In this document: positions 6,911-12,793 of the stretch, piece after piece | How the letters are laid out: every line of letters starts with the position of its first letter | How positions within the stretch are numbered: the stretch's first letter is position 1 | Origin: Spirochaetaceae bacterium | GTDB lineage: Bacteria > Spirochaetota > Spirochaetia > UBA9216 | Assembly (NCBI GenBank): GCA_028527945.1 | Contig: JAQQAK010000170.1 | Span: 1-12,793, forward strand | Direction of reading: 5' to 3' | DNA: 12,793 bases | The notes under the pieces: generated by a model | Databases searched by the model: none | Seen by the model: only the letters and a program-made list of their open reading frames with translations | What the model was told of the DNA's origin: nothing | Made by a program: the position numbers and the translations under genes

Positions 6911-8643
6911 GCACATTAAAAATGATTGCCGGGCGGCAGCCCGTAAAGTTGGCCAGGATGGCTCTTATTTCAACCATGGAGGCCCTGTTTGGGGCAGTGC
7001 CCTTCGGGGTCTTGTATTTTCTGCTTTGCCGGATTATGGACAATACCTTTTCAAGGCATTCCTTCTTCCTTTTTTTATGGATACTTCTGGCCAGCGCGCT
7101 TCTGAGAATCTTTTTTTCCTTTCTCAATGTAACGGTCACCAGAAAAGACGGAACCTTGATGGTAAAGGATCTGCGCCTGAGACTGGGCGAGCATATAAGA
7201 AAGCTTTCTCTTGGTTTCTTCAATACCCATGATGTGGGGGAACTTTCAAACAGGGTTTTGAGTAATGTGAACCAGGTTGAGTTGATAATCACCATGCTGC
7301 TGCCCGAGACAGTATCCACCCTGATACTCAGCCTGTTTGTGGGGGCGGGACTATTTTTTATAGATCCCAGAATGGCCCTGGCTACCATCATCACCATGCC
7401 CCTGGCCTTGCTTATTCTCATCTGGGCAAGGGGGATTATGGACAAACAGGGGGCCGCCCTGCTTCATTCTACCGAGCAGCTGGCCAACGGAATTATAGAA
7501 TTTGTTAACGGGATCAAATTCCTGAAATCCTTTAACAATTCTTCAAGAAAGTATGATGCTCTTGTCCACCGCATGGATGATTTCAGAGACAAGAGCCTGA
7601 AAACCGAGGGGCGCCTCAGCCCCGTCATGGTTCTCTCTGGAATAGCTATTGATTTTGGACTGGTCATGCTGCTGCTTACCGGTTCTTTTTTGCTGGCCGG
7701 GGGCTCTCTCAGCGGTAAGACTATGCTGATCTTTATCATCATCAGCTCCCGCTTCTTTGAAAACCTGAAAACCCTCTCCATGAACTATGTAAAGGTTAAA
7801 TACCTTACCATAGCGGGGGACGCCATACAGGGGATTCTGGATGAAAAGCTTCAGGGCGGAGCGGGCCATATTGAAGATTTTTTAGATCACAATATCCGCT
7901 TTGAAGATGTCAGCTTTTCCTATAAAGAGACGGCAGTTCTGAAAAATATAAATCTCGAGATTAAAGAAAACACCCTCACCGCCCTGGTGGGGCCCTCCGG
8001 TTCCGGGAAAACAACCATGGCAAACCTCATTGCCAGATTCTTTGATGTAGACAGCGGGGTCCTTTGGATGGGAGGGCAGGATCTAAGCCGGATAGATCCG
8101 GAAGCGGTAAACGCTGAAATGAGTATGGTATTTCAGAATGTCAGCTTGTTTAACGACACCATTTACAACAACATTAAAATAGGAAAATACAATGCCACAA
8201 GAGAAGAGATTATTGAGGCGGCAAAACGGGCAAACTGTCATGAGTTCATCATGAACCTCCCCGACGGCTATGAGACCATGGTGGGTGAGAACGGCTGCAA
8301 TCTTTCAGGGGGTGAGCAGCAGAGAATCTCCATTGCCCGGGCTATTTTAAAAGATGCTCCAGTCATTCTTCTTGATGAGGCTACCGCCTCTCTGGACCCG
8401 GAGAATGAAATATTTATTCAGAATGCCATATCCGAACTTCTGAAGAACAAGACCATTATTGTTATTGCCCATAGGCTAAAGACCATTAAGGAGGCAGACA
8501 AGATCGTTGTTCTGGATGAGGGAGAAATAAGGGAAGAAGGAAGCCATGAAGAATTGTTAGACCGCCGGGGACTTTATTATCAGCTGTGGGAAACCCAGCA
8601 AAGAGCCGTGGGCTGGCAAGTGGAAAACAGGAGCAATTTATGA
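6904..8643 (+). CDS. ABC transporter, fused permease and ATPase, second half of the heterodimer (IrtB/YbtQ-like)
   Basis: A 579-residue half transporter with six membrane helices in the first 300 residues. The complete ATPase has Walker A GPSGSGKT (363-370), Q-loop VFQN, signature LSGGE (467-471), Walker B VILLDE (Glu 492), canonical D-loop ASLD and switch His in IAHRLKT. All catalytic motifs are standard, which suits a partner for the first ABC protein with its altered D-loop. The start is ATG 6904, with GGGAGG (6892-6897) six bases upstream; it overlaps the end of the first gene by 7 bases, so the two are translationally coupled. TTG 6859 and ATG 6880 extend the frame but lack good ribosome binding sites. 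The gene ends in an ATGA overlap with the MATE gene. The pair acts in the cytoplasmic membrane; the substrate is unknown. Confidence 0.87.
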   Translation: MLSTLKMIAGRQPVKLARMALISTMEALFGAVPFGVLYFLLCRIMDNTFSRHSFFLFLWILLASALLRIFFSFLNVTVTRKDGTLMVKDLRLRLGEHIRKLSLGFFNTHDVGELSNRVLSNVNQVELIITMLLPETVSTLILSLFVGAGLFFIDPRMALATIITMPLALLILIWARGIMDKQGAALLHSTEQLANGIIEFVNGIKFLKSFNNSSRKYDALVHRMDDFRDKSLKTEGRLSPVMVLSGIAIDFGLVMLLLTGSFLLAGGSLSGKTMLIFIIISSRFFENLKTLSMNYVKVKYLTIAGDAIQGILDEKLQGGAGHIEDFLDHNIRFEDVSFSYKETAVLKNINLEIKENTLTALVGPSGSGKTTMANLIARFFDVDSGVLWMGGQDLSRIDPEAVNAEMSMVFQNVSLFNDTIYNNIKIGKYNATREEIIEAAKRANCHEFIMNLPDGYETMVGENGCNLSGGEQQRISIARAILKDAPVILLDEATASLDPENEIFIQNAISELLKNKTIIVIAHRLKTIKEADKIVVLDEGEIREEGSHEELLDRRGLYYQLWETQQRAVGWQVENRSNL

Positions 8644-9819
8644 CAAAGGAGCTGACAAGGCCTCTCACAAGGGGAAAAATTCTTCCTCGGATACTTAACT
8701 TTTCCTTGCCGATTTTCGCAGGATATCTGTTCCAGCAGTTCTATAATATAGTAGATACGATCATTGTAGGGCGTATTCTCGGGGTAAGAGCCCTTGCCGC
8801 TGTGGGCTCGACAGCTTCGCTGAATTACCTAATTATAGGATTCTGCATCGGCCTGTGCTCCGGCTTTGCCATTCCAGCGGCTCATAGCTATGGTGCCGGG
8901 GATCACAAGACAATGAGGCAGTACATCTTTAACTCAGAAGTTCTTTCCCTAATTTTTGCTATATTGATAACATCTATTACCCTGGCATTCTGCCGCCCCC
9001 TTCTGGCTCTGATGAGGACACCTGACGATATAACAGAACGAGCCTACCGGTATATATCCATTATCTTTGGGGGGATTCCCTTTATATTACTCTTTAATAT
9101 GGTATCCTGCGTTCTGAGAAGCATCGGCGATAGCAAGACCCCGCTAGTCTTTTTGATAATATCATCTGTTCTTAATATTATTCTGGATCTGGTCTTCATC
9201 CTTGCCTGCCGCCTTGATGTGGCCGGAGCGGCTCTTGCCACAATAATATCCCAGGGGCTCTCAGCTCTGGCCTGCCTCATCTATATAAAAAGAGAGTTCG
9301 AGATACTCAAAATAGAAAAGGAAGAACGGATAATAAGGCTTTCTTATATAGGCAGGCTCTGCCTTGCCGGAGTTCCCATGGGGCTAGAATGTAGTATCAC
9401 CGCACTGGGAGCAGTGATACTACAGACAGCGACCAACAGTCTGGGTTCGGCCATAGTGGCGGCCGTTTCAGCGGCCACAAAGGTACAGCTTTTTTTCAGT
9501 GCCCCCCTCGATGCCTTAGGGACAGCTATGGCGACCTTTGCTGGGCAGAACGCGGGAGCAGGCAAATGGAAGCGCCTGAGAACAGGAGTGAAAAGCAGCA
9601 GCCTTATGGGGCTGATCTATGGCGCTTTTTTCTGGAATCATGGAAATGGCGGCAAGGAGCATAATGGCTGTGGTTGCCGTTCCTGCCTTGGGATATACAG
9701 CGGTATGCCTGTCCTCTCCTGCCGCCTGGATACTGGCGGTACTGTTTCTTCTACCGGCTTTCTTCTTTGGATTGAAACGGCTTGAAAAAGAGAAGAAAAA
9801 AGCGAGGAATTCAAAATAA
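8640..9819 (+). pseudogene. MATE-family multidrug/cation antiporter, broken by internal deletion and frameshift
   Basis: The start ATG 8640 overlaps the preceding stop (ATGA), with AGGAG six bases upstream. The first ~327 codons are a good MATE N-terminal part: NFSLPIFAGYLFQQFYNIVD, IVGRILG, LRSIGDSKTP, AATKVQLFFSAP and MATFAGQNAGAGKWKR. This covers membrane helices 1-8. After SSSLMGLIYG (about 9621) the frame turns into nonsense rich in Cys and Gly and ends at 9785. In the +1 frame from 9619 the family's C-terminal end appears: LFSGIMEMAARSIMAVV, GYTAVCLSSPAAWI and a final helix, ending at TAA 9817-9819. Helices 9 and 10, roughly 80 residues, are missing at the junction. A working MATE exporter needs 12 helices and is normally about 450 residues, so this copy is probably inactive. 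As third gene of the ABC operon it is still likely transcribed. Confidence 0.8.
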
Positions 9820-9851
9820 CAAAGCTGAAAAGCTTATGCGCTTACTGAGGC

Positions 9852-9880
9852 TTGACCTCTTTGTCATTATTTTTTATAGT
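9852..9880 (+). promoter_or_regulatory. Sigma-70-type promoter of the MFS gene
   Basis: -35 TTGACC (9852-9857) and -10 TATAGT (9875-9880) are separated by 17 bases. It lies after the end of the MATE gene, so the MFS gene has its own promoter and a leader of about 123 nt. Between the MATE stop and this promoter there is a small hairpin AAGCT-GAAA-AGCTT (9822-9835) without a T-run. Confidence 0.55.
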
Positions 9881-9903
9881 TCATCTCGTAATGTAAAAGT
9901 TAC

Positions 9904-9917
9904 CGTAAACGTTCACG
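9904..9917. promoter_or_regulatory. LacI/CcpA-type operator-like palindrome
   Basis: CGTAAACGTTCACG is palindromic except for one pair, with the central AACGTT typical of LacI-family operators (compare TGTAAACGTTTACA). It lies about 20 nt downstream of the expected transcription start of the MFS gene, where a bound repressor would block elongation. It could also act only as RNA. Confidence 0.35.
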
Positions 9918-9922
9918 TCATC

Positions 9923-9963
9923 CAACGTACAATCTAGCCATATGTAAGGCGGATGGTACGTTG
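9923..9963 (+). promoter_or_regulatory. Complex hairpin in the MFS leader, candidate riboswitch-like element
   Basis: Outer 8-bp stem CAACGTAC/GTACGTTG (9923-9930 with 9956-9963), then ATC/GAT (9932-9934 with 9952-9954), then GCC/GGC (9937-9939 with 9948-9950) around an 8-nt loop. These are joined by small internal loops. The repeated stem-internal-loop plan is typical of a folded aptamer or protein-binding leader. I do not recognise a known riboswitch class. Confidence 0.45.
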
Positions 9964-9966
9964 TAT

Positions 9967-10002
9967 CTCTCCGGCCTTTCTATGGCAACAATTTTAGGAG
10001 AG
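9967..10002 (+). promoter_or_regulatory. Ribosome-binding-site-hiding hairpin with T-run before the MFS gene
   Basis: CTCTCC (9967-9972) is complementary to GGAGAG (9997-10002), which contains the ribosome binding site of the MFS gene. The run TTTTTTT follows at 10003-10009, directly before the ATG at 10010. A small GCC/GGC stem (9974-9976 with 9984-9986) lies inside. This layout can block translation and could also end transcription, so it looks like an expression platform for the hairpin at 9923-9963. Confidence 0.45.
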
Positions 10003-10009
10003 TTTTTTT

Positions 10010-11239
10010 ATGAAAACTAATTTATCAAAAATCTTTAAGGATAACAAAATCTTTTCCTTTTTGTTGACGGTACTTCTTTTTGGTCTTATTTCTGGAATGT
10101 ATAGCGGTATTCTCAATAATTATCTACACGAAGTATTAGGAATGGGTAAAACAGAAAGGGGATTGTTGGAATTCCCAAGAGAAATGCCGGGACTTCTCAT
10201 ATTTCTTGTCATGGCCTTACTTTATCGTTTTTCAGAAATGGACTTGGTAAAAATAGCCCTTGTATCAACTTTGATAGGTATGATCGGTTTCTTTCTTAAA
10301 GGAGATGTTACATCTATAGGAATTGCCATGATCTGTTTCTGGAGTATTGGAGAACATCTTATGATGCCGGCCAGAAAATCTATTGCGATATTTTACGCGC
10401 AGCCAGGACAGGAAGGAGCAGCCTTAGGAACCTTAAGAGGTTATTTTAACGGAGGTCAGGCCGCCGGTTATTATATAGGGCCTCTTATAATGCTAATCTT
10501 GACAGCGCTTGGAATCAATCAAGCTTTCAGCAGATACAGGGTTATCTTTTTTCTTGGAATTATTCTTATTATTGCAGCCCTTATAATGACATTTTTAATA
10601 AAAGACACTCATAAATCACAACCAAGAAAAAAACTCTTTATAAGCAAGAAATACAAGAAGTATTACCTCCTTGAAATTTTCTTTGGTGCAAGAAAACAGG
10701 TATTTTTAACATTTGCCCCCTTTGTCTTGATCCTGAAATACGGAGCCAGTGCCGCCTATATTTCTTTGCTCTATGGAGTCTGGTCTATAATCAATATGTT
10801 TCTGGCTCCACAAATTGGTAAGCTGCTGGATAAAATAGGTTACAAGAAAGTTCTTATATGGGATTCTCTTGCCCTTATTATTCTGTGCTTCCTTTATGGA
10901 TTTTCAGGCCGTCTTTTTAGTAACACAACAGCCTTCATCATAACCAGTATTGTTTTTCTACTTGATTCAATATCCTTTGCAATGGGGATGGCCAGAGACT
11001 TATATGCTAAATCTAAGTCAGATACTAATGAAGAATTTACAACTACCCTTTCTACAGGATTGAGCATGAACCATCTCATTAGCATTATCATCGCTATTGC
11101 CGGCGGATTCTTATGGGAGTATATGGGAATTGAATATCTCTTTAGCGCCGCTGCCCTTGTTGGAGTTGGTTCATGGATTATATCCATGACTCTTGAAGTT
11201 CCACAAAAAAAAGAAATAACAGAAAAAGTAACAACTTAA
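10010..11239 (+). CDS. MFS transporter, 12 membrane helices, substrate unknown
   Basis: A 409-residue, strongly hydrophobic protein with two six-helix halves. The first half runs to about residue 200 and ends FLGIILIIAALIMTFLIKD. A basic cytoplasmic loop (KSQPRKKLFISKKYKKYY) follows, then the second half. Major-facilitator features include EFPREMPGLL in the early part, GTLRGYFNGGQAAGYYIGP near helix 5, and a loop with GKLLDKIGYKKVL resembling the G-x-x-x-D-[RK]-x-G-[RK] motif of helix 8-9. Length and layout fit drug or metabolite efflux, but no substrate can be named. The start is ATG 10010; the ribosome binding site GGAG (9997-10000) is nine bases upstream and lies in a hairpin. It has its own promoter and a hairpin terminator. 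Codon and base use are more AT-rich than in the ABC operon before it. Confidence 0.85.
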   Translation: MKTNLSKIFKDNKIFSFLLTVLLFGLISGMYSGILNNYLHEVLGMGKTERGLLEFPREMPGLLIFLVMALLYRFSEMDLVKIALVSTLIGMIGFFLKGDVTSIGIAMICFWSIGEHLMMPARKSIAIFYAQPGQEGAALGTLRGYFNGGQAAGYYIGPLIMLILTALGINQAFSRYRVIFFLGIILIIAALIMTFLIKDTHKSQPRKKLFISKKYKKYYLLEIFFGARKQVFLTFAPFVLILKYGASAAYISLLYGVWSIINMFLAPQIGKLLDKIGYKKVLIWDSLALIILCFLYGFSGRLFSNTTAFIITSIVFLLDSISFAMGMARDLYAKSKSDTNEEFTTTLSTGLSMNHLISIIIAIAGGFLWEYMGIEYLFSAAALVGVGSWIISMTLEVPQKKEITEKVTT

Positions 11240-11244
11240 TTTTA

Positions 11245-11268
11245 CCAGCCCCGGCTATTCGGGGCTGG
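11245..11268 (+). terminator. Strong hairpin after the MFS gene
   Basis: Perfect 9-bp G+C-rich stem CCAGCCCCG/CGGGGCTGG (11245-11253 with 11260-11268) around a 6-nt loop, 5 nt after the MFS stop. It is followed by ATAAATATA rather than a clean T-run. Confidence 0.7.
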
Positions 11269-11359
11269 ATAAATATACAATCTCCGCTATAGCTTATTTG
11301 TAACTTTATAATTGTTTATCGATATAAATTAATTTTTTATTGTGAATTGTATATTCTTA

Positions 11360-11388
11360 TTGGCACAATTTAATTTTTATTATAATAT
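11360..11388 (+). promoter_or_regulatory. Likely promoter of the 3-hydroxyacyl-CoA dehydrogenase gene
   Basis: -35 TTGGCA (11360-11365) and -10 TAATAT (11383-11388) are separated by 17 bases; TATAAT (11381-11386) overlaps with 15-base spacing. The surrounding 260 bases are extremely AT-rich. TTGTGAA (11340-11346) and TTCACAA (11404-11410) flank the promoter in inverted orientation, but too far apart for a usual Rex or CRP site. Confidence 0.4.
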
Positions 11389-11501
11389 CTTTATGTCACA
11401 TGTTTCACAATATCTATATTTTATTGATATATTTAGTACATAAATAAACATTAATAAATTAGGCATTGAGCAACACACGATTTACTTTTGGAGGAAGATT
11501 T

Positions 11502-12386
11502 ATGAATATTAAGAATGTAACGGTTTTTGGTTCAGGGGTACTGGGATCTCAAATTGCTTTTCAAACAGCATATAAGGGATTCAATGTTACGGTTTATGAC
11601 TTAAAAGAAGAGTACCTAAACGCCGCTAAAGAAAAATTTGAACAGCTCGGAGAACGCTATAAAAATGATCTACAATCAACATCGCAAGATATTGAAAATG
11701 CAATGAATAACATTTCATTTTCCGCAGATTTGGCTGAAGCAGTAAAAGATGCCGATCTTGGAATAGAAGCAGTTCCTGAAGATATTCATATTAAAAAGGA
11801 TTTTTATACTAATCTTGCAAAAGTTGCTCCAGAAAAAACAATATTTGCGACTAACTCTTCAACATTGCTGCCTAGCCAGTTTGCTGAAGAAACAGGACGT
11901 CCCGAAAGATTTTTAGCCCTTCACTTTGCTAATGAAGTTTGGAAAAATAATACAGCAGAAATAATGAAACATTCAGGTACAGATCAGACTGTTTTTGAAA
12001 CCATAATAGATTTTGCGAAAGCTATTGGAATGGTGGCTCTTCCAATATACAAGGAACAACCAGGATACATACTAAATTCTTTACTGGTTCCGTTTTTGGG
12101 AGCTGCTATGGATCTTTATGTTAAAGAAATCGCAGATCCACAAACTATTGATAAAACCTGGATGATTGCTACCGGTGCTCCAAAGGGTCCATTTGCCATA
12201 TATGATATTGTAGGACTTACTACAGCCTATAATATTACAAAGATGAGAGCTGATGCCTCTGGCGATGAAAGATTATCTAAAGCTGCATGGAAGCTCAAAA
12301 GAGACTTTATTGATAAGGGAAAACTTGGAGTCACTACAGGCGAAGGATTTTATAAGTATTCAAATGATAATGAAGATGTTGCTTAA
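11502..12386 (+). CDS. 3-hydroxyacyl-CoA dehydrogenase (3-hydroxybutyryl-CoA dehydrogenase-like), NAD-dependent
   Basis: A 294-residue cytoplasmic enzyme of the usual single-domain length (about 280-295). It begins with a Rossmann fold: GSGVLG (residues 10-15) and Asp 33 at the end of beta-2, which favours NAD over NADP. Further features are IEAVPE (88-93), ATNSST (116-121), the catalytic segment HFANEVWKNNTAE with His 141 and Glu 153, and the C-terminal dimerisation part with EQPGYILNSLL and TGEGFYKY. Most family members have HFFNP and PGF-x-x-NR; here these are HFANE and PGYILNS. They mark a distinct subgroup common in lactobacilli and anaerobes whose substrate is not firmly known. The likely reaction is 3-hydroxyacyl-CoA to 3-oxoacyl-CoA, or the reverse in fermentation. 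The start is ATG 11502 with GGAGG (11490-11494) seven bases upstream; a TTG at 11466 only extends the frame. It has its own promoter and terminator. Confidence 0.88.
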   Translation: MNIKNVTVFGSGVLGSQIAFQTAYKGFNVTVYDLKEEYLNAAKEKFEQLGERYKNDLQSTSQDIENAMNNISFSADLAEAVKDADLGIEAVPEDIHIKKDFYTNLAKVAPEKTIFATNSSTLLPSQFAEETGRPERFLALHFANEVWKNNTAEIMKHSGTDQTVFETIIDFAKAIGMVALPIYKEQPGYILNSLLVPFLGAAMDLYVKEIADPQTIDKTWMIATGAPKGPFAIYDIVGLTTAYNITKMRADASGDERLSKAAWKLKRDFIDKGKLGVTTGEGFYKYSNDNEDVA

Positions 12387-12409
12387 GAGCAATTTATAGT
12401 TAAACAAAA

Positions 12410-12448
12410 GAGGCTCTTTCAAAACTTCCTAAGTTTTGAAAGAGCCTC
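12410..12448 (+). terminator. 39-nt hairpin element, copy 2, after the dehydrogenase gene
   Basis: Perfect 18-bp stem (12410-12427 with 12431-12448) with a 3-nt loop CCT, 23 nt after the stop codon. Read in the sense of the gene before it, it matches the hairpin at 39-77 in 35 of 39 bases. All four differences are two compensatory base-pair changes. No T-run follows on this strand; TCTTTTGTTT follows on the other. Confidence 0.75.
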
Positions 12449-12466
12449 AAAAACTTGAATTTATAC

Positions 12467-12497
12467 CTTCTTGTAAAACAGGTCGCTTTACAAGAAG
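12467..12497. repeat. Second hairpin, 11-bp perfect inverted repeat
   Basis: CTTCTTGTAAA/TTTACAAGAAG (12467-12477 with 12487-12497) with a 9-nt loop, 18 nt after the 39-nt hairpin. The 120 bases that follow hold no gene that I can see. Confidence 0.5.
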
Positions 12498-12619
12498 ATT
12501 AAGAATACAAAATAGTGAGCATGGTTAAAAATAATTTAATATTGCAAAAACATGTTCGCTATTAAAGAAAGAAAATAGATTCCCCATTTATTTTTTTTAA
12601 AAAAAGTAAAATTGAAACT

Positions 12620-12657
12620 GGAGTCTGGCTGTTCCTAGTGCTAATCAGCCAGACTCC
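12620..12657 (-). terminator. Intrinsic terminator of the right-edge gene, possibly bidirectional
   Basis: Perfect 12-bp stem GGAGTCTGGCTG/CAGCCAGACTCC (12620-12631 with 12646-12657), 14-nt loop. T-rich sequence follows on both strands (GTTCTTTTCTTT on plus, AGTTTCAATTTTACTTTTT on minus). It lies 40 bases beyond the stop of the minus-strand gene at the window edge. Confidence 0.75.
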
Positions 12658-12697
12658 GTTCTTTTCTTTGTAAACAAAAGCTTTTAAGTGATAATTT

Positions 12698-12793
12698 CTA
12701 TAAATCATCAACTAAAGCTGTTGCTTTTGAATATGCAGTTGACTTAGCCTCAAAGAAATCAGTCTTTATAAGATTGGGATTGCTATACTGGCT
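12698..12793 (-). CDS. 3' end of an unrecognised gene running off the right edge
   Basis: The last 31 codons of a minus-strand frame that is open to the window edge. It begins SQYSNPNLIKTDFFEAK, ends ATALVDDL and stops at TAG 12698-12700. The smooth amphipathic composition and the terminator just downstream (12620-12657) support a real C-terminus. I cannot name the family from so little. It also shows that TAG serves as an ordinary stop in this genome. Confidence 0.55.
   Translation of the reverse strand, partial: SQYSNPNLIKTDFFEAKSTAYSKATALVDDL

Noticed and set aside
6128..7445. Long frames overlapping the ABC genes on both strands (6128-6520 minus, 6792-7232 plus, 6888-7445 minus)
   Set aside because: They are shadows of the two ABC genes, whose motifs fix the true frame. 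None has a ribosome binding site or family motif.
11340..11410. TTGTGAA and TTCACAA as a Rex or CRP/FNR site before the dehydrogenase gene
   Set aside because: The half sites are about 57 bases apart; real sites have them within a few bases. The region is so AT-rich that chance matches are expected.

Overview
The window reads as low-to-moderate G+C bacterial DNA with strong AAGGAGG-type ribosome binding sites, sigma-70-like promoters and hairpin terminators. The gene families (EFR1-type ferredoxin, paired exporter-fold ABC transporters with a MATE protein, a short-chain-type 3-hydroxyacyl-CoA dehydrogenase) point to an anaerobe such as a spirochaete or a clostridium. The sequence alone does not decide between these, and nothing here is an rRNA, tRNA, CRISPR array or complete insertion sequence.

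Left part (1-5048), mostly minus strand. A 69-residue one-helix membrane protein (78-287) ends exactly at a 39-nt hairpin. Next come two gene remnants facing apart: the iron-sulfur half of an EFR1 ferredoxin (551-871, minus) and the C-terminal half of a TetR regulator (994-1254, plus). They look like a divergent pair that lost both N-termini in one deletion. Then follows a minus-strand group: corA (3302-4246), a complete TetR regulator (2600-3211) and an alpha/beta hydrolase (1297-2520). The hydrolase is cut by a single in-frame amber codon. Nearly the same 14-bp operator sits in front of both tetR and the hydrolase, so the regulator probably controls itself and the hydrolase. corA has a promoter about 200 nt upstream and a leader with a long hairpin, a possible 27-codon leader ORF, and a pairing next to its ribosome binding site. 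Upstream lies a further minus-strand remnant (4509-4733).

Middle (5049-9819), plus strand, visibly richer in G+C than what follows. A tightly overlapping operon encodes two half-size ABC transporters that probably form a heterodimer (5138-6910 and 6904-8643). It continues into a MATE-family gene (8640-9819) that is broken by an internal deletion of roughly 80 codons and a frameshift.

Right part (9820-12793). An MFS transporter (10010-11239) has its own promoter, a LacI-type operator-like palindrome and an elaborately folded leader that appears to hide its ribosome binding site. A 3-hydroxyacyl-CoA dehydrogenase gene (11502-12386) follows, ending in a second copy of the 39-nt hairpin found at position 39. 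The window closes with the 3' end of an unrecognised minus-strand gene (12698-12793) and its terminator.

Two themes stand out. One is gene decay: five broken genes in under 13 kb. The other is structured RNA: two untypical 5' leaders in front of transporter genes, and a hairpin element in two copies that differ only by compensatory base-pair changes.
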